Positions 42,099 through 49,967 of a stretch of DNA of 64,000 nucleotides are shown one piece after another. This DNA comes from Gaiellasilicea sp963806955 (GTDB taxonomy: Bacteria > Actinomycetota > Thermoleophilia > Gaiellales > Gaiellaceae). Positions within the stretch are counted from its first letter, which is position 1. Every line of letters starts with the position of its first letter. Under the pieces are notes generated by a model, which was given only the letters and a program-made list of their open reading frames with translations, was not told where the DNA came from and searched no databases. The translations under genes and the position numbers were made by a program. The stretch spans positions 806,001-870,000 of the forward strand of contig CAWDZG010000001.1 in assembly GCA_963806955.1 (NCBI GenBank), written 5' to 3'.

Positions 42099-43244
42099 CT
42101 AGTAGCGAAGCAGCGCACCGATGCCCCCGACCGGCTCGAGGTCGCGCCTGTGCTCGACGGCGAGGACGTCACCGCCGAACGCGAGCGTGAGACGGACCGC
42201 CAGGTCGAGGCCGTCGTCGCGCGGCTCCATCGTCGTCCCGTCCAGCGGACACGACCGGGCCTCCGGCGCGGCGCGGCCGCACGCGGGGCAGCGGTACGCG
42301 TCGCGTTGCACGCCTGCCTGGTAGAGCAGCACCTCGACCCGGCCGTCCGAGGCAGCCTCGAGGGTGTTCGCCCAACCGGTGCTGCCGAGCGCATTCCGGC
42401 CGACCTCCTCCCGCCAGCGCTCGACACAGTCGCTTTCGCGACGCGCCCGCCACTCCTCGAGGCACGGCGCGACGATCTCGGCGAGCTCGCCGTCGGTCGC
42501 GTGGGCGTCGGCGTTTTTCCAGCCGATCACGGCCTCCTCGAGCTCCGCAGAGAGGACGTCGGCGAACTCGGCGCGGGTCTCGTCCCCGGAGACGACGACG
42601 ATCCTCGGCCGGCCGAGTTGCCGGAAGCGGTGCTCGAGCTCTTCCGCGACGGCCTTGTAGTGCTCCAGGTCGAGGTTGTCGATGTGGCGCTGATAACGGG
42701 ACTGCGACCAACCGCCCTGGTCGTGCCGGCCCCGGGCCTCCTCGGTCCGGTCACCGACCTCCTCGAGGCTGCCGTTGCGCAGCGCGAGCACGCGGCCCCG
42801 CTCACGGCCGACGACCGCAACGAGCGCACCGCTGCCCCGCCCGATCAGGGGCACGAGCGGCGCGAGCAGGAAGTCGTCGGCGACGCGAACGGCGTCATCG
42901 ACCGGCCAGGGCAGCGCGAGCACGGTCCAGACGTTGTCGGGCCCGGCCGTGAACACCGCGAGCCCGTGGGCACCGTCACGGACGAACTGGCCGTCGAAGT
43001 ACTGCTCGAGGCGCTCGAAGTCGGCCTTGAGCCCCGAGCGAACCTCGTGGGCGAGGTCGGGTCGAGTCGCACCGTCGGACTTGGAGGCGGCGTCGAGCAG
43101 CGAGCGGACGCGCGTCGCGGTGTCCGCGGCCGTCGGCGCCACGCTCGGATCGAGGTTGAGATAGAGACTGATCGCGCACCCGTTCTGGGCGCGGAAGCCG
43201 GCGAGCTCTCGCACGCCGTCGAGGCTGACAGTGGTAGTCGTCAT
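42099..43244 (-). CDS. Vms1/eRF1-like peptidyl-tRNA hydrolase family protein
   Basis: 381 aa. The N-terminal and middle parts have the Vms1/Ankzf1 (bacterial archaeo-eukaryotic release factor-like) pattern: ISLYLNLDPSVAP, then the eRF1-like middle GRERGRVLALRNGSLEEVGD and HYKAVAEELEHRF, IVVVSGDE. The C-terminus carries a zinc ribbon CPACG…CPLDG. In eukaryotes Vms1 frees stalled peptides from tRNA; a role in ribosome rescue here is inferred from the family. Confidence 0.85.
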   Translation of the reverse strand: MTTTTVSLDGVRELAGFRAQNGCAISLYLNLDPSVAPTAADTATRVRSLLDAASKSDGATRPDLAHEVRSGLKADFERLEQYFDGQFVRDGAHGLAVFTAGPDNVWTVLALPWPVDDAVRVADDFLLAPLVPLIGRGSGALVAVVGRERGRVLALRNGSLEEVGDRTEEARGRHDQGGWSQSRYQRHIDNLDLEHYKAVAEELEHRFRQLGRPRIVVVSGDETRAEFADVLSAELEEAVIGWKNADAHATDGELAEIVAPCLEEWRARRESDCVERWREEVGRNALGSTGWANTLEAASDGRVEVLLYQAGVQRDAYRCPACGRAAPEARSCPLDGTTMEPRDDGLDLAVRLTLAFGGDVLAVEHRRDLEPVGGIGALLRY

Positions 43245-43356
43245 ACGAACTGTTCTGCCTGGCAGCTCCCGATTCTAAGCCTCCGGAACAGCGCCAACCT
43301 CCGCGTCGTTCTCTAAGGTGACGGGCATCGACGCCCGGCCCGACGAAGGAGCAAGC

Positions 43357-44340
43357 TTGAGCGACACGCGTGACGTGATCATCATCGGCGGCGGTCCCGC
43401 CGGTTACACCGCGGCTCTCTACGCCGCGCGAGCCAACCTCAGCCCACTCGTGATCGAGGGGTTCAACTGGGGCGGCCAGCTGATGATCACGAGCGACGTG
43501 GAGAACTACCCGGGCTACAAGGACGGGATCATGGGGCCGGAGATGATGGCCGAATTCCGCGCCCAGGCGGGGCGCTTCGGCACCGAGTTCGTCACCGACG
43601 ACGTCACGCGGATCGACTTCTCGGAGCGCCCGTTCAAGGTCTACGTCGGCGACGACGAGTACCGCGCCCGCACGATCATCGTCGCGACCGGGGCGACGGC
43701 CCGCCAGCTCGGGCTCGAGTCGGAGCGCGCACTGCACGGCCGCGGCGTCACCTACTGCGCCACCTGCGACGGCGCCTTCTACCGCGAGCGTGAGGTCGTC
43801 GTGGTCGGCGGCGGCGATTCGGCGATGGAGGAGGCGCTCTTCCTGACCAAGTTCGCGTCCAAGGTCACGCTCGTGCACCGCCGCGACGAGTTCCGGGCCT
43901 CGCAGATCATGATCGACCGTGCCCGCGCGCACGAGAAGATCGAGATCATGACCCCGTACGTCGTCGACGAGGTGCTCGGTGTCGAAGGCGGCAAGCTCAC
44001 GGGCGTGCGGCTCCGGAACAACGAGACCGACGAGACGCTCGAGTACGCGACCGACGGCCTCTTCGTCGCGATCGGGCACGACCCGACGACGAAGCTCTTC
44101 GTCGACATGCTCGACCACGACGAGAACGGCTACCTGATCACGAAGGGCAAGACGACCGAGACGAACATCCCGGGCGTCTTCGCCGCCGGGGACGTGCAGG
44201 ACCACATCTACCGCCAGGCGGTCACCGCGGCGGGCTCCGGCTGCGCGGCGGCGCTCGATGCAGAGCGCTTCCTGGCAGACGCCGAAGGCCACCTCGAGAC
44301 GGCGCTGACCGCACCGCGCGAGCACACCGAGCCCGCGTAG
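43357..44340 (+). CDS. trxB: Thioredoxin reductase
   Basis: 327 aa. FAD motif IIIGGGPAGYTAALYAARA, active site CATC (about residues 134-137) in GVTYCATCDGAFYREREV, NADPH motif VVVGGGDSAMEEALFL and FAAGDVQDHIYRQAVTAAGS. It passes NADPH electrons to thioredoxin. Start: TTG 43357 with GAAGGAG 5 nt upstream; the GTG at 43318 lacks such a site and adds 13 non-conserved residues. CcdA at 22430 could draw on this system. Confidence 0.94.
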   Translation: MSDTRDVIIIGGGPAGYTAALYAARANLSPLVIEGFNWGGQLMITSDVENYPGYKDGIMGPEMMAEFRAQAGRFGTEFVTDDVTRIDFSERPFKVYVGDDEYRARTIIVATGATARQLGLESERALHGRGVTYCATCDGAFYREREVVVVGGGDSAMEEALFLTKFASKVTLVHRRDEFRASQIMIDRARAHEKIEIMTPYVVDEVLGVEGGKLTGVRLRNNETDETLEYATDGLFVAIGHDPTTKLFVDMLDHDENGYLITKGKTTETNIPGVFAAGDVQDHIYRQAVTAAGSGCAAALDAERFLADAEGHLETALTAPREHTEPA

Positions 44341-44380
44341 CTCACGCAGGAGTCGGGGCCAGGCTCTCGTACCCCGGGGC

Positions 44381-44746
44381 GTGAGCGCACGCCACGAGCT
44401 CCACAGCCCGTTCGGCCACGACCGCTTCGGACAGTCGGCCGAGAACGTCGCCCGCTTCTTCGGCAGCCCGGTCTACATCCTCGGGCAGACCGCAGCCGTG
44501 ATCGTCTGGATCACGCTGAACGCCGTCGGCATCGTCTATCGCTGGGATCCGTACCCGTTCATCCTGCTCAACCTCGCCTTCTCGACCCAGGCCGCCTACG
44601 CCGCCCCGCTGATCCTGCTCGCCCAGACTCGCCAGGCGGGACGCGACCGCGTCGAGGCGGTGGCACAGCAGCAGCACCGTGAGGAGATGGAACGGCATCA
44701 GGAGCAACTGCTCGCGGAGATCCGCCGCCTGCTCGGCAGCCACTGA
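44381..44746 (+). CDS. DUF1003 membrane protein
   Basis: 121 aa. Two transmembrane helices (VARFFGSPVYILGQTAAVIV and a second through AYAAPLILLAQ), joined by WDPYPFILLNLAFSTQAAYA, the DUF1003 signature, then a long charged coiled-coil tail (HREEMERHQEQLLAEIRRLL). No function is established for the family. GTG start at 44381. Confidence 0.85.
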   Translation: MSARHELHSPFGHDRFGQSAENVARFFGSPVYILGQTAAVIVWITLNAVGIVYRWDPYPFILLNLAFSTQAAYAAPLILLAQTRQAGRDRVEAVAQQQHREEMERHQEQLLAEIRRLLGSH

Positions 44747-44768
44747 CCCGCTGGCTACGATCGCCGCA

Positions 44769-45215
44769 ATGCCCTTCTTCATCTGCCCGAACTGCAAGGA
44801 CCGCTCGATCGACCACGACGGCCGCCAGGGGCTGCTCCGGCAGGCGGTGTCGTGCGAGCGTTGCGGCTTCGGCTTCCTCTTCGAGCTGCTCGACGACTAT
44901 TACCCGTCGCCGAACGCGGGTCTCGTGGCCTGTGACCGCAGCGGCCGGATCCTGGCCGCGGGGCGCGGCGTCTTCGAACTGACCGGCTGGCAGGAGCGCG
45001 AGCTGATGGGCAAGGACGTCGTCGAGGTCTTCGGGCTCGACGGCTTCGAGGATGGGAAGAGCCCGGTCGCGCTCGCGCTCGAGTGGGGTGTCCGTCGCCT
45101 CGGCGAGCAGCTGCAGCTCCGCTCCCGCGCCGGCCAGGTGAAGCCCGTCACCGCAGACGTCTTCCCGGCCTACGACGACGACGGCGGCGTGCTCGTCGCC
45201 CTCGCGCCCAGGTAG
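44769..45215 (+). CDS. Zinc-ribbon plus PAS-domain protein
   Basis: 148 aa. A four-Cys ribbon (CPNCKDRSIDHDGRQGLLRQ…CERC) followed by a PAS-like domain from about residue 45: DRSGRILAAGRGVFELTGWQ, ERELMGKDVVEVFGLDGF. No output domain follows, so it would act by protein contact. TACGAT at 44756-44761 suggests a leaderless ATG. The last 46 bases overlap the convergent nth gene. Not matched to a named family. Confidence 0.75.
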   Translation: MPFFICPNCKDRSIDHDGRQGLLRQAVSCERCGFGFLFELLDDYYPSPNAGLVACDRSGRILAAGRGVFELTGWQERELMGKDVVEVFGLDGFEDGKSPVALALEWGVRRLGEQLQLRSRAGQVKPVTADVFPAYDDDGGVLVALAPR

Positions 45216-45892
45216 GGCTCGACGGCGACCCGGGACGCCGGGCAGAGGTCGTTGAGAACGCACTCCTCGCACAGCGGCCGGCGCGCGTCGCACACCCGGC
45301 GGCCGTGCCAGATCAGCAGGTGCGGGAAGCGGCCCCAGTCGGCCCGCGGGACGAGCTTGACGAGATCGCGCTCGATCTTGACCGGGTCCTCCTGCTTCGT
45401 CAGCCCGAGCCGCTGCGACAGCCGCCGCACGTGCGTGTCGACGACGACGCCCTGCGGGTCGCCGAGCTCGGCTGCGACCACGTTCGCCGTCTTCCGCGCC
45501 ACCCCGGGGAGCCGCAGCAACTCCTCGACCGTGCGCGGCACCTCGCCGTCGAACTCCTCGAGCAGCACGCGCATCGCGCCCTTGATCGACTTCGCCTTCT
45601 GGCGGAAGAACCCCGTCGCGTAGACGTCCCGCTCCAGTTCCTCCTGCGGCACGGCGAGATAGTCCTCGGGGCGCCGGTACTTCTCGAACAGCGTTGCCGT
45701 GACTCGGTTCACGTTCACGTCCGTCGTCTGCGCCGAGAGCATCACCGAGATCAGCAGCTCGACCGGGTTGCGGAACGTCAGCGCGATCCGGGCGTCCGCG
45801 TGCTCGACCGCGAGCCGCTCGACGATCGGCCCGATCCGCGCCCGCTTCGGCCCCACCCGCCGCCGCGCCTCGCCGACGAAGCTACGCGGCAA
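45170..45892 (-). CDS. nth: Endonuclease III
   Basis: 240 aa base-excision repair glycosylase/AP lyase. Catalytic Lys follows in the helix-hairpin-helix LLRLPGVARKTANVVAAE; catalytic Asp in VDTHVRRLSQRLG; the iron-sulfur loop is C-x6-C-x2-C-x5-C (CDARRPLCEECVLNDLC). Start uncertain: TTG 45892 overlaps the phosphoesterase stop by 11 bases, GTG 45856 would avoid this. Its C-terminal 15 codons overlap the PAS gene. Confidence 0.93.
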   Translation of the reverse strand: MPRSFVGEARRRVGPKRARIGPIVERLAVEHADARIALTFRNPVELLISVMLSAQTTDVNVNRVTATLFEKYRRPEDYLAVPQEELERDVYATGFFRQKAKSIKGAMRVLLEEFDGEVPRTVEELLRLPGVARKTANVVAAELGDPQGVVVDTHVRRLSQRLGLTKQEDPVKIERDLVKLVPRADWGRFPHLLIWHGRRVCDARRPLCEECVLNDLCPASRVAVEPYLGARATSTPPSSS

Positions 45893-46571
45893 TGCTCTCG
45901 AAGTAGGCGGAGACCTCGTCCGGATCCTCGGGCTCGAGCAGCCAGCCGGCGATCTGGTCTGCGCCGGGATAGCCGCTCGTCCGGATCAGAGCGACGGCCG
46001 CTTCGACCGCATACGGTGTTCGCCGCAGCTCGACCTGCCCGCCGTCCACGAGCGCCCAGAACGCTCCCGGGCGGCCCTCGTACGGAATGCCGACGCTGCC
46101 CGCGTTGACGAAGCGGATGCCGTCGACCGACCGCTCGAACTGGACGTGCGTGTGGCCGCCGATGACGACCCGCTCCTCGACTCCGGCGAGCGCGGCACGG
46201 AAGCGCTCGTCGGGCGACACCTTCGTCAGGATCTCGTCCTCGTCGCGGGGCGAGCCGTGGCAGTAGCGGACGCCGTCGAGGGCGAACGTGATCGGCAGCT
46301 CGTCGAGAAACCGGACCGACTCGGGGCCGAGCTTCGAGGCGATCCACTCCCACGTCCCGTCGGGCGCGCGCGGCGAGTCCCGGTCCGCATTGCCGCGCAG
46401 GAAGGTCGCCCCGGCGAGCTGCAGCCGGCCGAGCGCCTCCGCTGGGAAGGGACCGGCGACCACGTCGCCGCCACAGACGATGTCGTCCACGCCGAGCGCG
46501 GCGACCTCGGCCAGCACCGCCTCCAGCGCGGGCAGATTGCCGTGCACGTCGCAGAGGACGGCGACGCGCAC
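45882..46571 (-). CDS. Metallophosphoesterase (YfcE-like)
   Basis: 229 aa. CDVHGNLPALEAVLAEV, GGDVVAGPFP, LRGNADRD, YCHGSPRD and GGHTHVQF supply the two-metal site. It resembles the enzyme at 37715 in size and motif order. It sits between addA and nth, starting one base before addA ends, so it is transcribed with DNA-repair genes; a nucleotide or nucleic-acid phosphodiester is a possible substrate. Confidence 0.86.
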   Translation of the reverse strand: MRVAVLCDVHGNLPALEAVLAEVAALGVDDIVCGGDVVAGPFPAEALGRLQLAGATFLRGNADRDSPRAPDGTWEWIASKLGPESVRFLDELPITFALDGVRYCHGSPRDEDEILTKVSPDERFRAALAGVEERVVIGGHTHVQFERSVDGIRFVNAGSVGIPYEGRPGAFWALVDGGQVELRRTPYAVEAAVALIRTSGYPGADQIAGWLLEPEDPDEVSAYFESIAA

Positions 46572-49500
46572 CTAGGAGACCGCCGCGAGCTCGGGCGGCC
46601 GGGAGCGAAGCCGCGGGCCGGCGCACACGACGTCGAGCGCCGGGCAGCCTGCACAGTTGAACTCGCTCGGCGTCGGCACGAACGCACCGGCCCGGATCCG
46701 CGCGATCGCGGCAGAGAGCTCGGCCTCGAGCCCGGGCACATCGTCGCGCTGGAACGTCGTCGAGACGACCGCGTCCGGCCGCTCGAGGAAGTGGTAGACG
46801 ACCTCGACCTCCTCCGCACCGGCGCGGAAGCACGCGAGCGCGTAGACGAGCCGCTGTAGCCGGTAGTCGGCTTCGACGATCTCCTCGGGCGAGCCCTCGG
46901 CGAGCGAATTCGTCTTGTAGTCGAGGACGAGCGCGCGCGGGCCGTCGACGTGGAGGACATCGAGCCGGCCGTGCAGCAGCACCCCGTCGTGCTCGAACGC
47001 GAACGGACGCTCCGGCCGTGCCCCCGGGAGCGCGCCGATCCGCCGCGCGAGCTCGGAGTCGCAATAGGTCGCGACGAAGGCGTCGATCCGCGCAAGCTCG
47101 TCGTCTGTGACCGCCGGGTACCAACCGCGTACCTGCTCGACATCGGGAGCCGTCGGCGCGGCGAGGTCGACGAGCTCGAGCAGCCGGTGGACGGCGTCTC
47201 CGACCTCGGTCGCCGCCAACCCGCGCGGCCCGGCAATGGAGCCGCGGGCGTCGGCGGCGCGCATCCCGGCGACCCGCTCGGCGTAGTAGCGGTACGAACA
47301 GCGCTCGAAGAGGGCAAGCGCGCTGTAGGAGAGCCGGCGCACGTCGTGGAGCGGCGGCTCGGGCAGCGCATGCAGGGGCGCGAGCACGGGCGCGAGCGGC
47401 GGCAGCGCCGGTTCCTCGCCGGGTGCGAAGAGCGCCAGCTGACCGGTTGCGTCGTCGACGACGGCACGCACCGGCTCCACCGCGGGCGAGGACGCGGCCG
47501 CCGGTTCGGGCCTCCGGTCGACCCGCACGAGCACACGGGCGCCCTCCCGCTCGAGCTCGAGCAGCTCCGAGCCGGCCGCCTCGAGCTCGGCCGCGCAGTC
47601 GAGCCGGTCGAGCACCCAGCCGATCGGTGTCCGCTCGTCCGCCTTGCGCTCGCGGTCGATCGAGCCGCTGACGATCAGCCGGTCGATCGCCCGCGTCATC
47701 GCGACGTAGTAGAGGCGCAGCCGCTCGGCCTCGTCCTCGGCCCGGCGTGCGTCGCGGACGGCCTCGTAGCCGAGCACCCCGTGCCGCTTGCCGCTGACCG
47801 GGTCGGCGACGCGGAAGCCGAAGCGGCCGTCGGCGAGGCAGAGGATCTCGTCGGCGCCGGGCGCATTCCGGTCGCGACCCGCGTCCGCGACGACGACGAC
47901 CTTGAACTCGAGCCCCTTGGCTGCATGAATCGTCAGCAGCCGCACCGCGTCGGCGCCCTCCTCCTCGGCGACGGCGTCGCGCTCGGCCGCGCCGACCGAC
48001 TCCTGTTCCTCGACGAAGCGGACGAAGCCCTCCACATCGGGGCCGCGCAGCTCCTCGTACGAGCGCGCGAGCCGCGCCAGCTTGCGCAGGTTCGCGTAGC
48101 GGCGGCGGCCGTCCCACTGGGCGAGCACGGCGAGGTCGTAGTCGTGGTCGGCAACGATCCGCTCGCACAGCCGCTCGAGCGAGAGCAGCGACGCCGCCTC
48201 CGCAAGCCGGTCGTAGCGCTGCCGGAACGCCCGGAGCAGGCGGACGTCGACGTCGTCGAGATCCTCCGGCAGCCCGCGCTCGAGCCCGGTGAAGATCGGC
48301 CCGCGCCCGTTGCGCCGGACGAGCATCAGCGCATCGTTCGAGACGCCGACGAAGGGCGAGGCGAGCACGGTCAGCAGCGCCTCGTCGTCGTAGCGGTTCT
48401 GCAGCAACCGCAGGTACGAGAGCAGGTCGACGACCTGCTGCTGCCCGAAGTAGCCGCGACCGGTGGCGCGGTAGGTGGCGAGGCCGGCCTCGCGCAGCTC
48501 CTCCTCGTACCACTCGGCGTCGGTGCCTGCGGCGAAGAGCAGGACGATCTCGCCCGCGCTCGCAGCACCCGAGTCGACGAGCTCTTTGACGCGCCGGGCG
48601 ACGTTGCGTGCCTCCGCCCGCCGCCAGTGGAGGCCGCTGTCTGCGTACGCCGCCTTGTCGGTCACGAGCAGCTCGACGGGCGTCCCGAACACGGGGTCGG
48701 GGAACTCACCCGAGGCCGCGAGCGGCTGGAACTCCTCGCCGAACTCGGCGCCGAAGAGGTGGTTGACGACCGACAGCACCTCGGGGCGCGAGCGGTAGTT
48801 GCGCGTCAGCGGCAGCAGCGTCTCGGCGGCCGCGCGACGGTCGCGGAAGACACCGACGTCGGCGTGGCGGAAGCCGTAGATCGACTGGAACTCGTCCCCG
48901 ACGAAGAAGCGCTCGGTGTCGGGACCGGTGAGGAGGTCGACGAGCTCGCACTGGAGCCGGTTCGTGTCCTGGAACTCGTCGACCATGATCGAGCGGAAGC
49001 GCAGCGCCTCCCGCTCCCGGATCGCGTCCTCGTCGCGGAGCAGGTCGCGCGCGCGGAGCTGGAGATCCTCGAAGTCGAGCGCCGACTCGCGGTCCTTCGC
49101 CGCCGCGTAGGCGGCCGCGAAACCGAGCAGGAGCTCCTGCAGCAGCTCGCGGTCCTGCAGCGCGAGCTCGTCGAGCGCCGCCTGCTCGACGGCCTTCCGC
49201 GCGTCCTCGTAGCTCGCCGCCCGCTCGCCCCGGGCCCGCAGGCCGGAGAGGTCGAGCAAGCGCTCCGGCAGCTGCGGCTCCTCCGCGAGCACGAGCGCCT
49301 GCGCCGCGGCTGCGCGTGCAGTGTCCGTCGCGTCGGCGTCCGCAGCGAGGCAGCGGGCCGCCTCGGCGAGCTCGGCCAGCCGTTCGGGCAGCCCCGGGCG
49401 CTCGCCCAGCTCGAGCTCGAGCTCCCGGCCCGCAGAGCGCAGCGTCTCGTAGACCGCCACCAGCATCCGCCGCAGCCCGGCGGCGCCGTACGTCGCGAGC

Positions 49501-49967
49501 AGTCGCAGGCGCTCGGGATCCTCGCCCGCGCAGAAGCCGTTCAACGCGGTCGCGAACGCCTCGCTGCGGACGACGCGGCCCTGGCTGTCGTCGAGGATCC
49601 GGAAGCGCGGGTCGAGGCCGGCCGCGAACGGATGCGCCTTCAGCAGCCGCAGACAGAAGCCGTGGATGGTCGAGATCCAGGCGCCGTCGAGCGAGCGGGC
49701 AAGGTCGTGGCGGCCGAGCTCGTGCAGCCGCGCCCGGATCCGGCCCTTCAGCTCGCCGGCGGCGCGCTCGGTGTAGGTGATCACGAGCAGGCTCTCGACG
49801 TCGAGCCCCCGCTCGCAGACCGCCTCGACGAAGCGCTCGACGAGGACGGTCGTCTTGCCCGTGCCGGCCCCGGCCGAGACGAACACCTGCCCGCGCGCCG
49901 CGATCGCCGCGGCCTGCTGCTCGTTCGGCACGCGCGTACGCGGCTCCGTCGACGCGACGCCGCTCAT
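46572..49967 (-). CDS. addA: AddA-like UvrD helicase with RecB-type nuclease
   Basis: 1131 aa. Helicase motifs: Walker A SAGAGTGKTTVLVERF, Walker B IMVDEFQDTN, then GDEFQSIYGFRHADVGVF, LLTIHAAKGLEFKVV and YVAMTRAIDRLIVSGS. The C-terminal PD-(D/E)XK nuclease has HGRLDVLHVDG and LVLDYKTNS, with Cys in ERCSYRYYAERV and FNCAGCPALDVVC that could hold an iron-sulfur cluster. Together with the next-door AddB-like protein it would process double-strand ends for recombination. ATG 49967 overlaps the addB stop (ATGA). Confidence 0.9.
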   Translation of the reverse strand: MSGVASTEPRTRVPNEQQAAAIAARGQVFVSAGAGTGKTTVLVERFVEAVCERGLDVESLLVITYTERAAGELKGRIRARLHELGRHDLARSLDGAWISTIHGFCLRLLKAHPFAAGLDPRFRILDDSQGRVVRSEAFATALNGFCAGEDPERLRLLATYGAAGLRRMLVAVYETLRSAGRELELELGERPGLPERLAELAEAARCLAADADATDTARAAAAQALVLAEEPQLPERLLDLSGLRARGERAASYEDARKAVEQAALDELALQDRELLQELLLGFAAAYAAAKDRESALDFEDLQLRARDLLRDEDAIREREALRFRSIMVDEFQDTNRLQCELVDLLTGPDTERFFVGDEFQSIYGFRHADVGVFRDRRAAAETLLPLTRNYRSRPEVLSVVNHLFGAEFGEEFQPLAASGEFPDPVFGTPVELLVTDKAAYADSGLHWRRAEARNVARRVKELVDSGAASAGEIVLLFAAGTDAEWYEEELREAGLATYRATGRGYFGQQQVVDLLSYLRLLQNRYDDEALLTVLASPFVGVSNDALMLVRRNGRGPIFTGLERGLPEDLDDVDVRLLRAFRQRYDRLAEAASLLSLERLCERIVADHDYDLAVLAQWDGRRRYANLRKLARLARSYEELRGPDVEGFVRFVEEQESVGAAERDAVAEEEGADAVRLLTIHAAKGLEFKVVVVADAGRDRNAPGADEILCLADGRFGFRVADPVSGKRHGVLGYEAVRDARRAEDEAERLRLYYVAMTRAIDRLIVSGSIDRERKADERTPIGWVLDRLDCAAELEAAGSELLELEREGARVLVRVDRRPEPAAASSPAVEPVRAVVDDATGQLALFAPGEEPALPPLAPVLAPLHALPEPPLHDVRRLSYSALALFERCSYRYYAERVAGMRAADARGSIAGPRGLAATEVGDAVHRLLELVDLAAPTAPDVEQVRGWYPAVTDDELARIDAFVATYCDSELARRIGALPGARPERPFAFEHDGVLLHGRLDVLHVDGPRALVLDYKTNSLAEGSPEEIVEADYRLQRLVYALACFRAGAEEVEVVYHFLERPDAVVSTTFQRDDVPGLEAELSAAIARIRAGAFVPTPSEFNCAGCPALDVVCAGPRLRSRPPELAAVS

